In this document: positions 1 to 5,615 of the stretch, piece by piece | Layout: each line of letters starts with the position of its first letter | Numbering within the stretch: the stretch's first letter is position 1 | Source: an uncultured Oscillibacter sp. | GTDB taxonomy: Bacteria > Bacillota > Clostridia > Oscillospirales > Oscillospiraceae | Assembly: GCA_905233795.1 (NCBI GenBank) | Contig: CAJOFP010000089.1 | Coordinates: forward strand, 1 to 6,008 | Length of the DNA stretch: 6,008 nucleotides | Direction: 5' to 3' | The notes under the pieces: generated by a model | The model's input: the letters and a program-made list of their open reading frames with translations, nothing else | Told to the model about the DNA's origin: nothing | Database searches by the model: none | Position numbers and translations under genes: made by a program

Positions 1-153
1 TTCCCCGTCAGGACGGAGCGCGACGCCGTTTATATCCAGACTTTCCCCGGAGATTTTGACCCCTGTACTCGTTGACCCGCAGGCCGCCAGCGTCAACGCC
101 ACAACCGCCGCCAGCGCGATACTCCCAATGAATTTTTTCTTGCGCCTCATCAT
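1..153 (-). CDS. Lipoprotein, N-terminal fragment (runs off the left edge)
   Basis: Fifty-one residues are visible before the window ends, with no stop codon. They begin MMRRKKKF, followed by a hydrophobic stretch and the lipobox LAAC with Cys25 as the expected lipidated residue, then GSTSTG and a probable start of the mature domain (VKISGESLDINGVALRPDGE). This is a classic type II signal peptide, so the product should be anchored to the outer face of the cytoplasmic membrane. The start is ATG at 153 (or the adjacent ATG at 150), preceded by AGAGGGG about 10 bases upstream. Another ATG at 160 is out of frame. The mature part is too short to name a family: a solute-binding protein, a redox lipoprotein or a surface protein are all possible. 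It lies downstream of the flavoprotein gene on the same strand but appears to have its own promoter. Confidence 0.85.
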   Translation of the reverse strand, partial: MMRRKKKFIGSIALAAVVALTLAACGSTSTGVKISGESLDINGVALRPDGE

Positions 154-201
154 TTTTCATAATCCCCTCTTCACTTTATTCTTTATGAAATTATAAAATA
201 T

Positions 202-230
202 GTATTAACACATTTCTTTGGACTTGTCAA
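202..230 (-). promoter_or_regulatory. Candidate sigma-A promoter for the left-edge lipoprotein
   Basis: On the minus strand TTGACA (230-225) is a perfect -35 box. Seventeen bases later comes TAATAC (207-202), a poor -10 match. A perfect TATAAT exists at 195-190 but is too far from this -35 and has no good -35 of its own. The -35 is convincing, but the exact -10 and start site are not. The whole lies 50-80 bases upstream of the lipoprotein start. Confidence 0.45.
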
Positions 231-246
231 TAGTTTTTCCGACGCG

Positions 247-344
247 GCCGCCGCGCCAAGCGTTTGACCGCTTTCCGCGTAAAGCGCGAAATAAATGAAC
301 GCGCAAGACGTGAACGGCGGCGGAAACGCAAAAGGCGCGGCGGC
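247..344. repeat. Long imperfect GC-rich inverted repeat (about 98 bp)
   Basis: The outer arms are perfectly complementary over 11 bp: GCCGCCGCGCC at 247-257 and GGCGCGGCGGC at 334-344. After a small internal loop they are followed by GCGTTT (260-265) against AAACGC (324-329), then CCGC (268-271) against GCGG (320-323). Further in are CGCGT (276-280) against ACGTG (308-312, one G-T pair) and GCGCG (284-288) against CGCGC (300-304). The whole segment can therefore fold into one long nested hairpin. It is much richer in G and C than the AT-rich sequence on both sides. No U-tract follows on either strand, so it is not a standard terminator. It could be a REP/MITE-like repeat, a structured RNA, or a processing or 3'-end element for the flavoprotein transcript. 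Confidence 0.6.
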
Positions 345-395
345 GTAACTTCGATTCACTTCAATAATTTATTCTTATTATATTATAGATTTTTA

Positions 396-938
396 TTACA
401 GATTCATTCCGAATTGATACGCCCGCTCTAAAATATCCGGGCGTTTTCCCGCTTCTTTTACGTCGTTCAATCCGCCGCCGCTGAAATTTCCGGCGAAATG
501 ACATTCCGGGAAACAGTCGATCCAGCCTTTCAAACCATTTGCGGCGGTTTGCCATACCTCATCGCCGTCCTCCGCCGATGTAGTCATCAAATACACATCC
601 CGGAAAGCGTATTCACGCGGAAACAGCGGATTACAGCGATCCAGAAACGTCTTTAACTGTCCGCTTAATTCATAATAATAAATCGGCGTGACAAATACCA
701 GAATTTCCGCGTTTTGAACTTTTTCAATCATATGATCCATATCATCCCGGATAACGCATTTCCCCGTTTTCTGACAGGCTAAACAGCCTTTGCAAAAACG
801 CAGGTCTTTCTCTTTCAGACTGAGAAACTCAACATTATATCCCGCGTCCCGCGCTCCGCGTTCGGTCTCCCGCGCCAGAATTTCCGAATTGCTCCCGGTT
901 CGCAGACTGGATGATATAATTAAAACTTTCTTTGCCAT
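396..938 (-). CDS. Flavodoxin-family NAD(P)H-dependent oxidoreductase / iron-sulfur flavoprotein-like
   Basis: This 180-residue protein has a flavodoxin-like FMN fold. It begins with a beta strand and phosphate-binding loop, KVLIISSSLRTGSNSEIL (residues 4-21). TPIYYYELSGQLKTFLDR (84-101) is the second FMN-contact segment typical of NADPH-dependent FMN reductases. Between them is a compact cysteine cluster, CKGCLACQKTGKC, with Cys49, 52, 55 and 61 (CxxCxxCx5C). This spacing is like the [4Fe-4S] ligand motif of archaeal and clostridial iron-sulfur flavoproteins (Isf), although many clostridial relatives have it without a proven cluster. Expected role: cytoplasmic electron transfer to a quinone, metal or other acceptor; the substrate is unknown. 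The start is ATG at 938, with AGGGG 7 bases upstream. It lies 96 bp downstream of the hydrolase gene on the same strand and may be cotranscribed with it. Family confidence is high; Fe-S binding is an inference from the motif. Confidence 0.9.
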   Translation of the reverse strand: MAKKVLIISSSLRTGSNSEILARETERGARDAGYNVEFLSLKEKDLRFCKGCLACQKTGKCVIRDDMDHMIEKVQNAEILVFVTPIYYYELSGQLKTFLDRCNPLFPREYAFRDVYLMTTSAEDGDEVWQTAANGLKGWIDCFPECHFAGNFSGGGLNDVKEAGKRPDILERAYQFGMNL

Positions 939-968
939 TTTGAATCCCCTTTTTTCAATTTTTTCATA

Positions 969-1011
969 ACGCCGCCTCCCGTTATACAGCGGGAAGCGGC
1001 GTATATTTTTT
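969..1011 (+). terminator. Hairpin with U-tract, oriented on the plus strand
   Basis: ACGCCGC (969-975) and TCCCG (977-981) pair with CGGGA (990-994) and GCGGCGT (996-1002), with one C-A mismatch and an 8-base loop. On the plus strand this is followed by ATA and six T residues (1006-1011), the look of an intrinsic terminator. On the minus strand, the direction of both flanking genes, the hairpin is followed by TATGAAAAAATT, with no U-tract. It may stop antisense transcription. Alternatively it may act in the minus-strand message as an intercistronic stem before the flavoprotein ribosome binding site. Confidence 0.5.
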
Positions 1012-1034
1012 ATATTATATATTATAATTATATA

Positions 1035-2240
1035 TTAAGCAAGCGCGTCTTTAAAAAACGTCTCGATTTTATCAAACGGGATAATATCAACCTGATCATA
1101 AAGATCCGTGTGAACCGCGTCGGGAATGATCATCAATTCTTTATTGTCCGCATAGGCCCCGGACGTGAGTTTCTCATACGCCGTTTCGCTGAAATAAAGG
1201 GAATGCGCTTTCTCGCCGTGAATCAGCAGTACGGGAGAGCGGATTTCACTCGCGTAAGCAAGCAAAGGCATATTCATCAGCGACAGAGAAGAAGTCGTAT
1301 TCCAGCCGTCATTGGAATTGAGAGAACGGGGATGATAACCGCGTTCCGTTTTATAATAATCATAATAATCTTTCACGAAAAACGGCGCGTCCTCCGGCAG
1401 GGGATCGACTACGCCTCCGGCGCGTTGATAAGTCCCGTTTTTATAATCTTCCGTGCGTTGCGCGTTCAGGGATACGCGGGCATTATATCTGTCTTCTTCC
1501 GTGTTGGCGTCAAAATATCCGTTGGCGGCAATACGGCTCATGTCATACATGGTAGAAGCGACTGTCGCTTTGATACGCGTGTCAATCGCCGCCGCGTTGA
1601 CCGCCATGCCGCCCCAGCCGCAAATGCCGATAATGCCGATTCTGTCCGGATCCACGTTATCCTGTACGGACAGGAAATCGACGGCGGCGCAGAAATCCTC
1701 TGTATTAATATCCGGCGAAGCGACATAACGAGGCTCTCCGCCGCTCTCACCCGTGAAAGACGGATCAAAAGCAATCGTCAGAAATCCGCGTTCCGCCATA
1801 ATCTGCGCGTACAGCCCGGAGGACTGTTCTTTCACCGCGCCGAACGGTCCCGAAACGGCGATAGCGGGCAATTTGCCGGACGCGTCTTTCGGTTCGTATA
1901 AATCAGCGGCCAGCGTAATGCCGTAACGATTGTGAAACGTCACTTTTCTGTGATTTACTTTATCACTTTTCGGGAAAACTTTGTCCCATTCGTTTGTCAG
2001 TTTCAATCCGTCCATGATTGTTTCCCCCTCCTGTAAATCCGCGTTTTCCCCGGCGACTGTATTTTCTTCATCCGCCGCGCTTTCCGGCTGTTCCGATTCC
2101 ACCGCGTTATCTTGCGTGACTTGCGCCGTGTTATCTTGCGCGATTTGCGCCGCGTTATTCCCGCCGCAGGCGCACAATAACGCCAGAATCAGCGCGACAG
2201 GCAAAGCCATCAAAGACATCCGCATTTTTTTAATTTTCAT
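1035..2240 (-). CDS. Lipoprotein alpha/beta hydrolase (YcjY / dienelactone-hydrolase-like)
   Basis: The 401-residue product has a positively charged start (MKIKKMRM), a hydrophobic segment and a lipobox ending LCAC with Cys25, so it should be a membrane-anchored extracytoplasmic lipoprotein. A Gln/Asp/Asn/Glu-rich linker follows (about 27-75). The hydrolase domain runs from about residue 97 to the end. The nucleophile elbow is GICGWGGMAVNAA with Cys207 in place of the usual serine, as in YcjY-type and dienelactone-hydrolase-type enzymes. LLIHGEKAHSLYFSE (338-352) is the typical acid-loop region, and PDAVHTDLYD (373-382) carries the likely catalytic His377. It probably cleaves an ester or related bond; the substrate is unknown. 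The start is ATG at 2240, with AAAGGGGTG about 8 bases upstream. It is transcribed away from a LysR-type gene, its probable regulator, and toward the flavoprotein gene. Confidence 0.92.
   Translation of the reverse strand: MKIKKMRMSLMALPVALILALLCACGGNNAAQIAQDNTAQVTQDNAVESEQPESAADEENTVAGENADLQEGETIMDGLKLTNEWDKVFPKSDKVNHRKVTFHNRYGITLAADLYEPKDASGKLPAIAVSGPFGAVKEQSSGLYAQIMAERGFLTIAFDPSFTGESGGEPRYVASPDINTEDFCAAVDFLSVQDNVDPDRIGIIGICGWGGMAVNAAAIDTRIKATVASTMYDMSRIAANGYFDANTEEDRYNARVSLNAQRTEDYKNGTYQRAGGVVDPLPEDAPFFVKDYYDYYKTERGYHPRSLNSNDGWNTTSSLSLMNMPLLAYASEIRSPVLLIHGEKAHSLYFSETAYEKLTSGAYADNKELMIIPDAVHTDLYDQVDIIPFDKIETFFKDALA
2103..2150. repeat. Tandem 24-bp repeat in the hydrolase linker
   Basis: Two adjacent 24-bp units (2103-2126 and 2127-2150) differ at only three positions, and a partial third unit (CGCGTTATT) follows at 2151. 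They encode the near-duplicate AQ-(I/V)-(A/T)-QDN segments just after the lipidated cysteine. The repeats lengthen the flexible tether and may vary in number between strains. Confidence 0.7.
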
Positions 2241-2263
2241 AATATTTCACCCCTTTCGCGTAC

Positions 2264-2292
2264 AGCATAAATGAATTGATAAATCATGTCAA
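2264..2292 (-). promoter_or_regulatory. Sigma-A promoter of the hydrolase gene
   Basis: On the minus strand TTGACA (2292-2287) is followed after exactly 17 bases by TATGCT (2269-2264). Transcription should start near 2257, giving a leader of roughly 17 bases that contains the AAAGGGGTG ribosome binding site. The palindrome at 2304-2319 lies just upstream, centred near -54. Confidence 0.7.
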
Positions 2293-2303
2293 ATACTTTT
2301 TTC

Positions 2304-2319
2304 GCATGAAATTTCATGC
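2304..2319. promoter_or_regulatory. Perfect 16-bp palindrome, probable LysR-type operator
   Basis: GCATGAAATTTCATGC is a perfect 16-bp palindrome containing T-N11-A, the generic LysR-family recognition pattern. It lies between the two divergent promoters. Its right end touches the -35 box of the regulator gene, and its left end is 11 bp from the -35 box of the hydrolase gene. This fits a regulator that activates the hydrolase promoter from about -54 and limits its own synthesis by covering its own -35 region. The roles are inferred from position. Confidence 0.65.
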
Positions 2320-2348
2320 TTGACAGGCATAGAATAAAAATATAAAAT
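2320..2348 (+). promoter_or_regulatory. Sigma-A promoter of the LysR-type regulator gene
   Basis: TTGACA (2320-2325) is followed after 17 bases by TAAAAT (2343-2348). This predicts a start near 2355 and a very short leader, with the GGGAGGG ribosome binding site close to the 5' end. TATAAA at 2341-2346 is an alternative -10 with a 15-base spacer. Confidence 0.6.
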
Positions 2349-2368
2349 CCAGCCGGGAGGGATATGAA

Positions 2369-3268
2369 ATGGAATTGCGCGTTTTACGGTATTTTCTCGC
2401 GGTTACAAAAGCGGAAAGCGTATCGGGCGCGGCGGAAACGCTGAATATTACACAGCCGACGTTATCCCGTCAGCTTATGGATTTGGAAAACGAACTGGGC
2501 GCGACGCTTTTCCATCGGGGACGGCGCAATCAGAAAGTGACGCTGACGGAAGCCGGCGTTTTCCTGCGCAAACACGCGGAGGAAATTATATCATTGACGG
2601 ACAAAACAGAGGCGGCGTTTTCCCTCTCCGGCGACAGTATAACAGGAGATATTTATATCTGCGCGGGGGAGACGGACGCGATACGCATTCTGGCCCGCGC
2701 CGCCAAGAAACTGCGGGAACGCTGTCCCAAAATTCACTATCATATTTCCAGCGGGGACGGCGCGGATGTGGAGGAACGTCTGGACAAAGGGCTTGCGGAT
2801 TTCGGGATTGTATTAGGCGTTGTCGATAGAAACCGTTATGAGGCGCAAGCGCTACCGTTCAAAGACAGATGGGGCGTTCTCATGCGGCGGGATGATCCAA
2901 TGGCGCGGCTGGAAAACATATGCCCGGAAGATTTATATAATAAACCACTGATTCTCAGTCGGCAGACTATCAGCGACGCGCAAATTCTCCGGTGGCTGAA
3001 TAAGCCGAAAGAAGAACTGAATATTGTGGCGACGTATTCTCTGGTCTATAACGCCGCGATCATGACGGTTGAAAATATCGGCTATACGCTGACGCTGGAT
3101 AAATTGATCAATAATGCTGATTTATGTTTCCGGCCTTTAAAAGACAGTCCCGAACTGCCGATTTATTTAATATGGAAAAAATATCAGGCGTTTTCCAGAG
3201 CGGCGAACCTGTTTTTGAATCAATTCCGCCAAGAAATCACGGAATATTCAAAATCCATGTTTTTTTAG
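2369..3268 (+). CDS. LysR-family transcriptional regulator
   Basis: The 299-residue length is standard for the family. The N-terminal winged helix-turn-helix is unmistakable: MELRVLRYFLAVTKAESVSGAAE, then LNITQPTLSRQLMDLENELG and LFHRGRRNQKVTLTEAG (about residues 1-63). A linker helix leads to the effector-binding domain (about 90-293), where ITGDIYICAGE is the usual first strand. The effector cannot be told from the sequence. The start is ATG at 2369, with GGGAGGG about 7 bases upstream. The gene is divergent from the hydrolase and flavoprotein genes, the usual arrangement when a LysR-type protein controls its neighbours. A palindromic candidate operator lies in the shared promoter region. 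A strong hairpin terminator follows the stop codon. Confidence 0.95.
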   Translation: MELRVLRYFLAVTKAESVSGAAETLNITQPTLSRQLMDLENELGATLFHRGRRNQKVTLTEAGVFLRKHAEEIISLTDKTEAAFSLSGDSITGDIYICAGETDAIRILARAAKKLRERCPKIHYHISSGDGADVEERLDKGLADFGIVLGVVDRNRYEAQALPFKDRWGVLMRRDDPMARLENICPEDLYNKPLILSRQTISDAQILRWLNKPKEELNIVATYSLVYNAAIMTVENIGYTLTLDKLINNADLCFRPLKDSPELPIYLIWKKYQAFSRAANLFLNQFRQEITEYSKSMFF

Positions 3269-3283
3269 TAATTTCTAAATAAT

Positions 3284-3326
3284 AAAAAAATCTCCCCGCC
3301 GCTTTTCGCGTGACGGGGAGATTTTT
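3284..3326. terminator. Bidirectional intrinsic terminator between convergent genes
   Basis: TCTCCCCG (3291-3298) pairs with CGGGGAGA (3314-3321). The stem is extended by a run of A residues on the left (3284-3290) and five T residues on the right (3322-3326). It therefore has a U-tract in both directions. It serves the LysR-type gene (stop at 3268) and the convergent NlpC/P60 gene (stop at 3337). Confidence 0.9.
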
Positions 3327-3336
3327 AATTATTTTA

Positions 3337-4860
3337 TTATACGGCGATATGCAATCCGCCTTTATAATAGCGATTGTAATAAGTCTCGCTTAAAGAGCTG
3401 ATTTTGACGCCGCTGCTGGAAGAAGCGTGGATAAAGCGTCCGTCGCCGATATAGATTCCCACATGAGAACAGGCGCGGCCCAGATTGCGGCGGGGATCGT
3501 TAAAGAATACCAGATCGCCGGGCTGGAGATTGGAGCGATTTGTTACTCGATTGCCAAGACCGCTGTTCCATTGGGTGCTGGCGGTACGGGGAATGGAAAT
3601 GCCGCACTGACGGAAAACGTATTGGGTAAAACCGGAACAGTCGAAGCCGCGGGGAGTGGAACCGCCGTAGACGTAACGAACGCCGAGATATTTTTTCGCG
3701 GTGTCGATAATCGCGCCGCTTTGCGCCGATACGCCCGTGCCGAGATTTAATAAATCGCTGCGGATATATCCGGCGGCGGCTCCGCCGGAACTGATGGCGA
3801 AGTACCAGCCGTCTTCCAGACCGACTACGCCGACGGTCTCGTCTTTATTTAAAGTCTGCAAAACATTGCTTTCGCCGAAAGCGGCGTCATGAATCGCCAC
3901 GCCGTCGCCGCTGACTTTCGCGTAAGTCTCAATGCTGGTAAGATCCAGAGACATGTAATAATTAGAGGAAATATAGCCTGTATAGCCGCCGCAGGAGATT
4001 TTATACCAATCCGGGTAAGTATCGTCCAGCAGGGCGACCGTCGCGTTTTTGGAAAGCGTCGCCACGGTTTCGGATTCGACATAAGGCTCTTTGTGCATTC
4101 TTAACTGTTCGCCGGTAATCATGCCCACGCCGATGGCGAGATTGGCGTTATTTTCCTGAAAGTCCTCTTCAAAAAAGGCTTCATCAGGCAGGGGCAGATC
4201 ATAATCGTTTTCGTCTTCAGGCAGATCGAAAATATCTTCTTCGGGTACGGGTTCGCCGAACGCGTTAAACGCGGCGGCGGCGGACTGGGCTTCTAATTGA
4301 CCGGTGTAGGCGTCTTCCAGCGGCACGGGTTCGCCGAACGCGTTGACCATGCCGGAACCGGATTGCGATTCCATTTGACCGGAATAAGCGTCCGCCAGCG
4401 GCGCGGGCTCGCCGAACGCGTTGACCAAAGCGGCGTTGGAGCGCGGCTGTGAAAATTCCGCCGTGACGGATTTATTTTCAGAGGGCGCGCCGGGGAAAGA
4501 GGCGGCGTCTTCCGCCGGAAGCGGCGCGCCGGGGAAAGATTCCTGATTATTGAAATCTTCAGCCGGTACCGGTTCGCCGAACGCGTTAAACATGGAAGAT
4601 TCGGCCTGCAGACTGGGTTCGTCCCAATCGGGGGCGGGGATTTCGGATTCCGGCGCGAGCGGCGCGCCGGGGAATGTGGTTTCGGACTCGATATAATCAT
4701 TGGCGCGTTGGTTCTCAAAAACGCCGTTTACTTGAATATAATGCGCGGATACATAGCCGATTTGTCCGTTATAAGAAACTTTTGTCCATTTTTCATTGGA
4801 GTTGTCCAGAATATTTAATTCCGTGTTATTGTTCAGCGTCGTAATGACGGCGGATTTCAC
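3337..4860 (-). CDS. SH3-domain NlpC/P60 cell-wall hydrolase, main reading frame (signal peptide displaced by a frameshift)
   Basis: Read from the GTG at 4860, the frame gives 507 residues. Order: an SH3 domain whose start is cut by this GTG (to about residue 45), a Pro/Glu/Ala-rich linker (about 50-240), SH3 domains at about 244-305 and 312-374, and a C-terminal NlpC/P60 domain (379-507). The peptidase has Cys408 in GFDCSGF, His466 in SHVGIYIG and His478 in FIHASS, so the catalytic triad looks intact. Such enzymes cut D-Glu-diamino acid bonds in peptidoglycan stem peptides outside the cell. The linker carries four NAFGEP(V/A)P units and three FPGAP units. GTG 4860 is unlikely to be the true start: codons upstream in this frame read GIRLRSEPS, the natural beginning of the SH3 domain, but reach a TGA with no ATG. 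A secretion signal exists one frame away (4826-4975). The gene may be split by a one-base error or a real mutation. It converges on the LysR-type gene. Confidence 0.9.
   Translation of the reverse strand: MKSAVITTLNNNTELNILDNSNEKWTKVSYNGQIGYVSAHYIQVNGVFENQRANDYIESETTFPGAPLAPESEIPAPDWDEPSLQAESSMFNAFGEPVPAEDFNNQESFPGAPLPAEDAASFPGAPSENKSVTAEFSQPRSNAALVNAFGEPAPLADAYSGQMESQSGSGMVNAFGEPVPLEDAYTGQLEAQSAAAAFNAFGEPVPEEDIFDLPEDENDYDLPLPDEAFFEEDFQENNANLAIGVGMITGEQLRMHKEPYVESETVATLSKNATVALLDDTYPDWYKISCGGYTGYISSNYYMSLDLTSIETYAKVSGDGVAIHDAAFGESNVLQTLNKDETVGVVGLEDGWYFAISSGGAAAGYIRSDLLNLGTGVSAQSGAIIDTAKKYLGVRYVYGGSTPRGFDCSGFTQYVFRQCGISIPRTASTQWNSGLGNRVTNRSNLQPGDLVFFNDPRRNLGRACSHVGIYIGDGRFIHASSSSGVKISSLSETYYNRYYKGGLHIAV
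4246..4674. repeat. Two interleaved repeat families in the hydrolase linker
   Basis: Within the linker-coding region the core TCGCCGAACGCGTT (plus strand) recurs at 4253-4266, 4331-4344, 4409-4422 and 4574-4587, encoding NAFGE. GGCGCGCCGGGGAA recurs at 4484-4497, 4523-4536 and 4661-4674, encoding FPGAP. The two middle NAFGEP units are part of longer duplicated segments (VNAFGEP-x-PL-x-DAY-x-GQ). The repeats are conserved in DNA as well as protein, which suggests recent duplication or recombination. The result is a flexible, acidic, Pro-rich spacer between SH3 domains. Confidence 0.8.
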
Positions 4861-4975
4861 GGACGGTTCCGAGCGCAGGCGAATGCCGACTCCGGGCGGC
4901 GAAACCCGCCAAAATCAGCGCGGACGCGGCTGTCAGGAAGAATCGTTTCGCCGCTCTGCACGGGAATTGCGTCAT
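4826..4975 (-). pseudogene. Displaced N-terminus (signal peptide) of the NlpC/P60 hydrolase
   Basis: ATG at 4975 opens a 49-codon frame whose first 27 residues (MTQFPCRAAK ... LILAGFAA) are a clear Sec signal peptide. It has basic residues, a hydrophobic core and an AxA-like end. After GCC GCC at 4900-4895 the frame continues into non-SH3 sequence and stops at 4828-4826. Removing one C from the CCC run (GGG on the plus strand, 4894-4896) would join the signal peptide directly to GVGIRLRSEPSVKSAV, the expected start of the first SH3 domain. GAAAGGA lies about 11 bases before the ATG; in-frame ATGs at 4987 and 5002 are alternatives. This is almost certainly the true start of the neighbouring reading frame, broken either in the genome or by a sequencing or assembly error. 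Confidence 0.8.
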
Positions 4976-5003
4976 GCTGGTTCGCATCCTTTCGTTTCGC
5001 ATA

Positions 5004-5069
5004 TCCGAGCCGCGAAAAATAAATAATAAAATAAATTTAAAATATAGATTTAAAATACAGCGGCTCGGA
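5004..5069. repeat. 10-bp perfect inverted repeat around an AT-only spacer, upstream of the hydrolase
   Basis: TCCGAGCCGC (5004-5013) and GCGGCTCGGA (5060-5069) are exact inverted copies separated by 46 bases of almost pure A/T. The spacer holds two direct copies of ATTTAAAATA (5035-5044 and 5048-5057). The nearer arm ends about 28 bases from the hydrolase ATG, so it may form a leader hairpin or a pair of protein-binding sites. No good sigma-A promoter is visible in 4976-5160. The rest of that gene-free stretch is A/T-rich sequence with nothing else I can support. Confidence 0.55.
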
Positions 5070-5164
5070 ATTGATTTTTAATAAAATTTTGAATGGTTGA
5101 GTAATTTTAGAATTTAATAATTTTAATAATTTGATTTTATTTTTCGCTTTTGTGGAATTTATAT

Positions 5165-5190
5165 AAAAACATATCTGACGCGGGCGCGTC
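5165..5190 (-). terminator. Probable terminator of the small conserved gene
   Basis: On the minus strand, about 40 bases past the stop at 5232, GACGC and GCGTC (5190-5177) form a short GC-rich hairpin with a 4-base loop. AGATATG and five T residues (5169-5165) follow. The gap before the U-tract is long, so efficiency is uncertain. A second inverted repeat, TCCGGTT/AACCGGA (5193-5199 and 5220-5226), lies between it and the stop. Confidence 0.4.
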
Positions 5191-5231
5191 CGTCCGGTTT
5201 TTTATATTTGAAAATGGCGAACCGGAGCGGA

Positions 5232-5549
5232 TTATTTTCCCGCGAGGGCGCGGGAGAGCCATACGGAAGCGAAATCCATCGCCGTATAAAGATTTTCTTT
5301 CTGGCTCTTTTTAACGACACAATCCCGCGACTGATCCGGGTTTGTGCGTTGGAGCTGGATAGAGACCCGCGTGGCTATATCAAGGTCTTTTTCTTTTTTG
5401 CTGTCCAGCGCCTGCATCAGTATGATATATTCATCGGCCATGGAGCCATAATAAATCAGATTTCCGACGCGGCGGAGCGGGTGGCCCTTATATGTCAGAC
5501 CTTCCGTCTGTTTTCCGTTCGCCGGTTTTGACCCTTTTGAATCCGCCAT
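5232..5549 (-). CDS. Conserved protein of unknown function, 105 residues
   Basis: I do not recognise a named family, but the sequence resembles a small protein widespread in Oscillospiraceae-like Clostridia with the pattern YKGxPLxRxGNxxYYGxMxDxY(I/V)...RVSIQL...NPD...VVKKS...LYxAMDxxxxWLxRAL. Here these segments are at residues 20-42, 61-72 and 78-102. The first 18 residues are polar and probably disordered. There is no signal peptide or membrane segment, so it should be cytoplasmic. The start is ATG at 5549, with AAAGGGG 7 bases upstream. The frame extends 12 codons further to 5585, but that start has no ribosome binding site. A strong promoter lies about 115 bases upstream. It is on the same strand as the cell-wall hydrolase but 257 bp away and probably has its own terminator. 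Function unknown. Confidence 0.85.
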   Translation of the reverse strand: MADSKGSKPANGKQTEGLTYKGHPLRRVGNLIYYGSMADEYIILMQALDSKKEKDLDIATRVSIQLQRTNPDQSRDCVVKKSQKENLYTAMDFASVWLSRALAGK

Positions 5550-5615
5550 ATATACACCCCTTTGAATTTTTAAAAAGAATTTCAAAAAAATTTTAAATTT
5601 AAGATTGAAAAACCC

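Noticed and set aside
1110..1901. Long plus-strand open frame (263 codons) opposite the hydrolase gene
   Set aside because: The protein is rich in Arg and Ile with no recognisable motif, has no ribosome binding site, and lies entirely antisense to a well-supported gene.
4246..4674. CRISPR-like array from the recurring 14-bp cores
   Set aside because: Copies are irregularly spaced, in frame and inside a coding linker; there are no uniform spacers or cas genes.
4293..4718. 141-codon minus-strand frame within the hydrolase linker
   Set aside because: It is a shifted reading of the repeat-rich, GC-rich linker, giving an Arg/Pro/Ser-rich protein with no start signal.
5208..5531. 107-codon plus-strand frame opposite the small conserved gene
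   Set aside because: It has no ribosome binding site and no family resemblance; the minus-strand frame has a good ribosome binding site, a promoter and conserved-looking motifs.
5550..5585. Upstream ATG extension of the small conserved gene by 12 codons
   Set aside because: The ATG at 5585 has no ribosome binding site, while ATG 5549 has AAAGGGG at ideal spacing and the extension would be translated ribosome-binding sequence.
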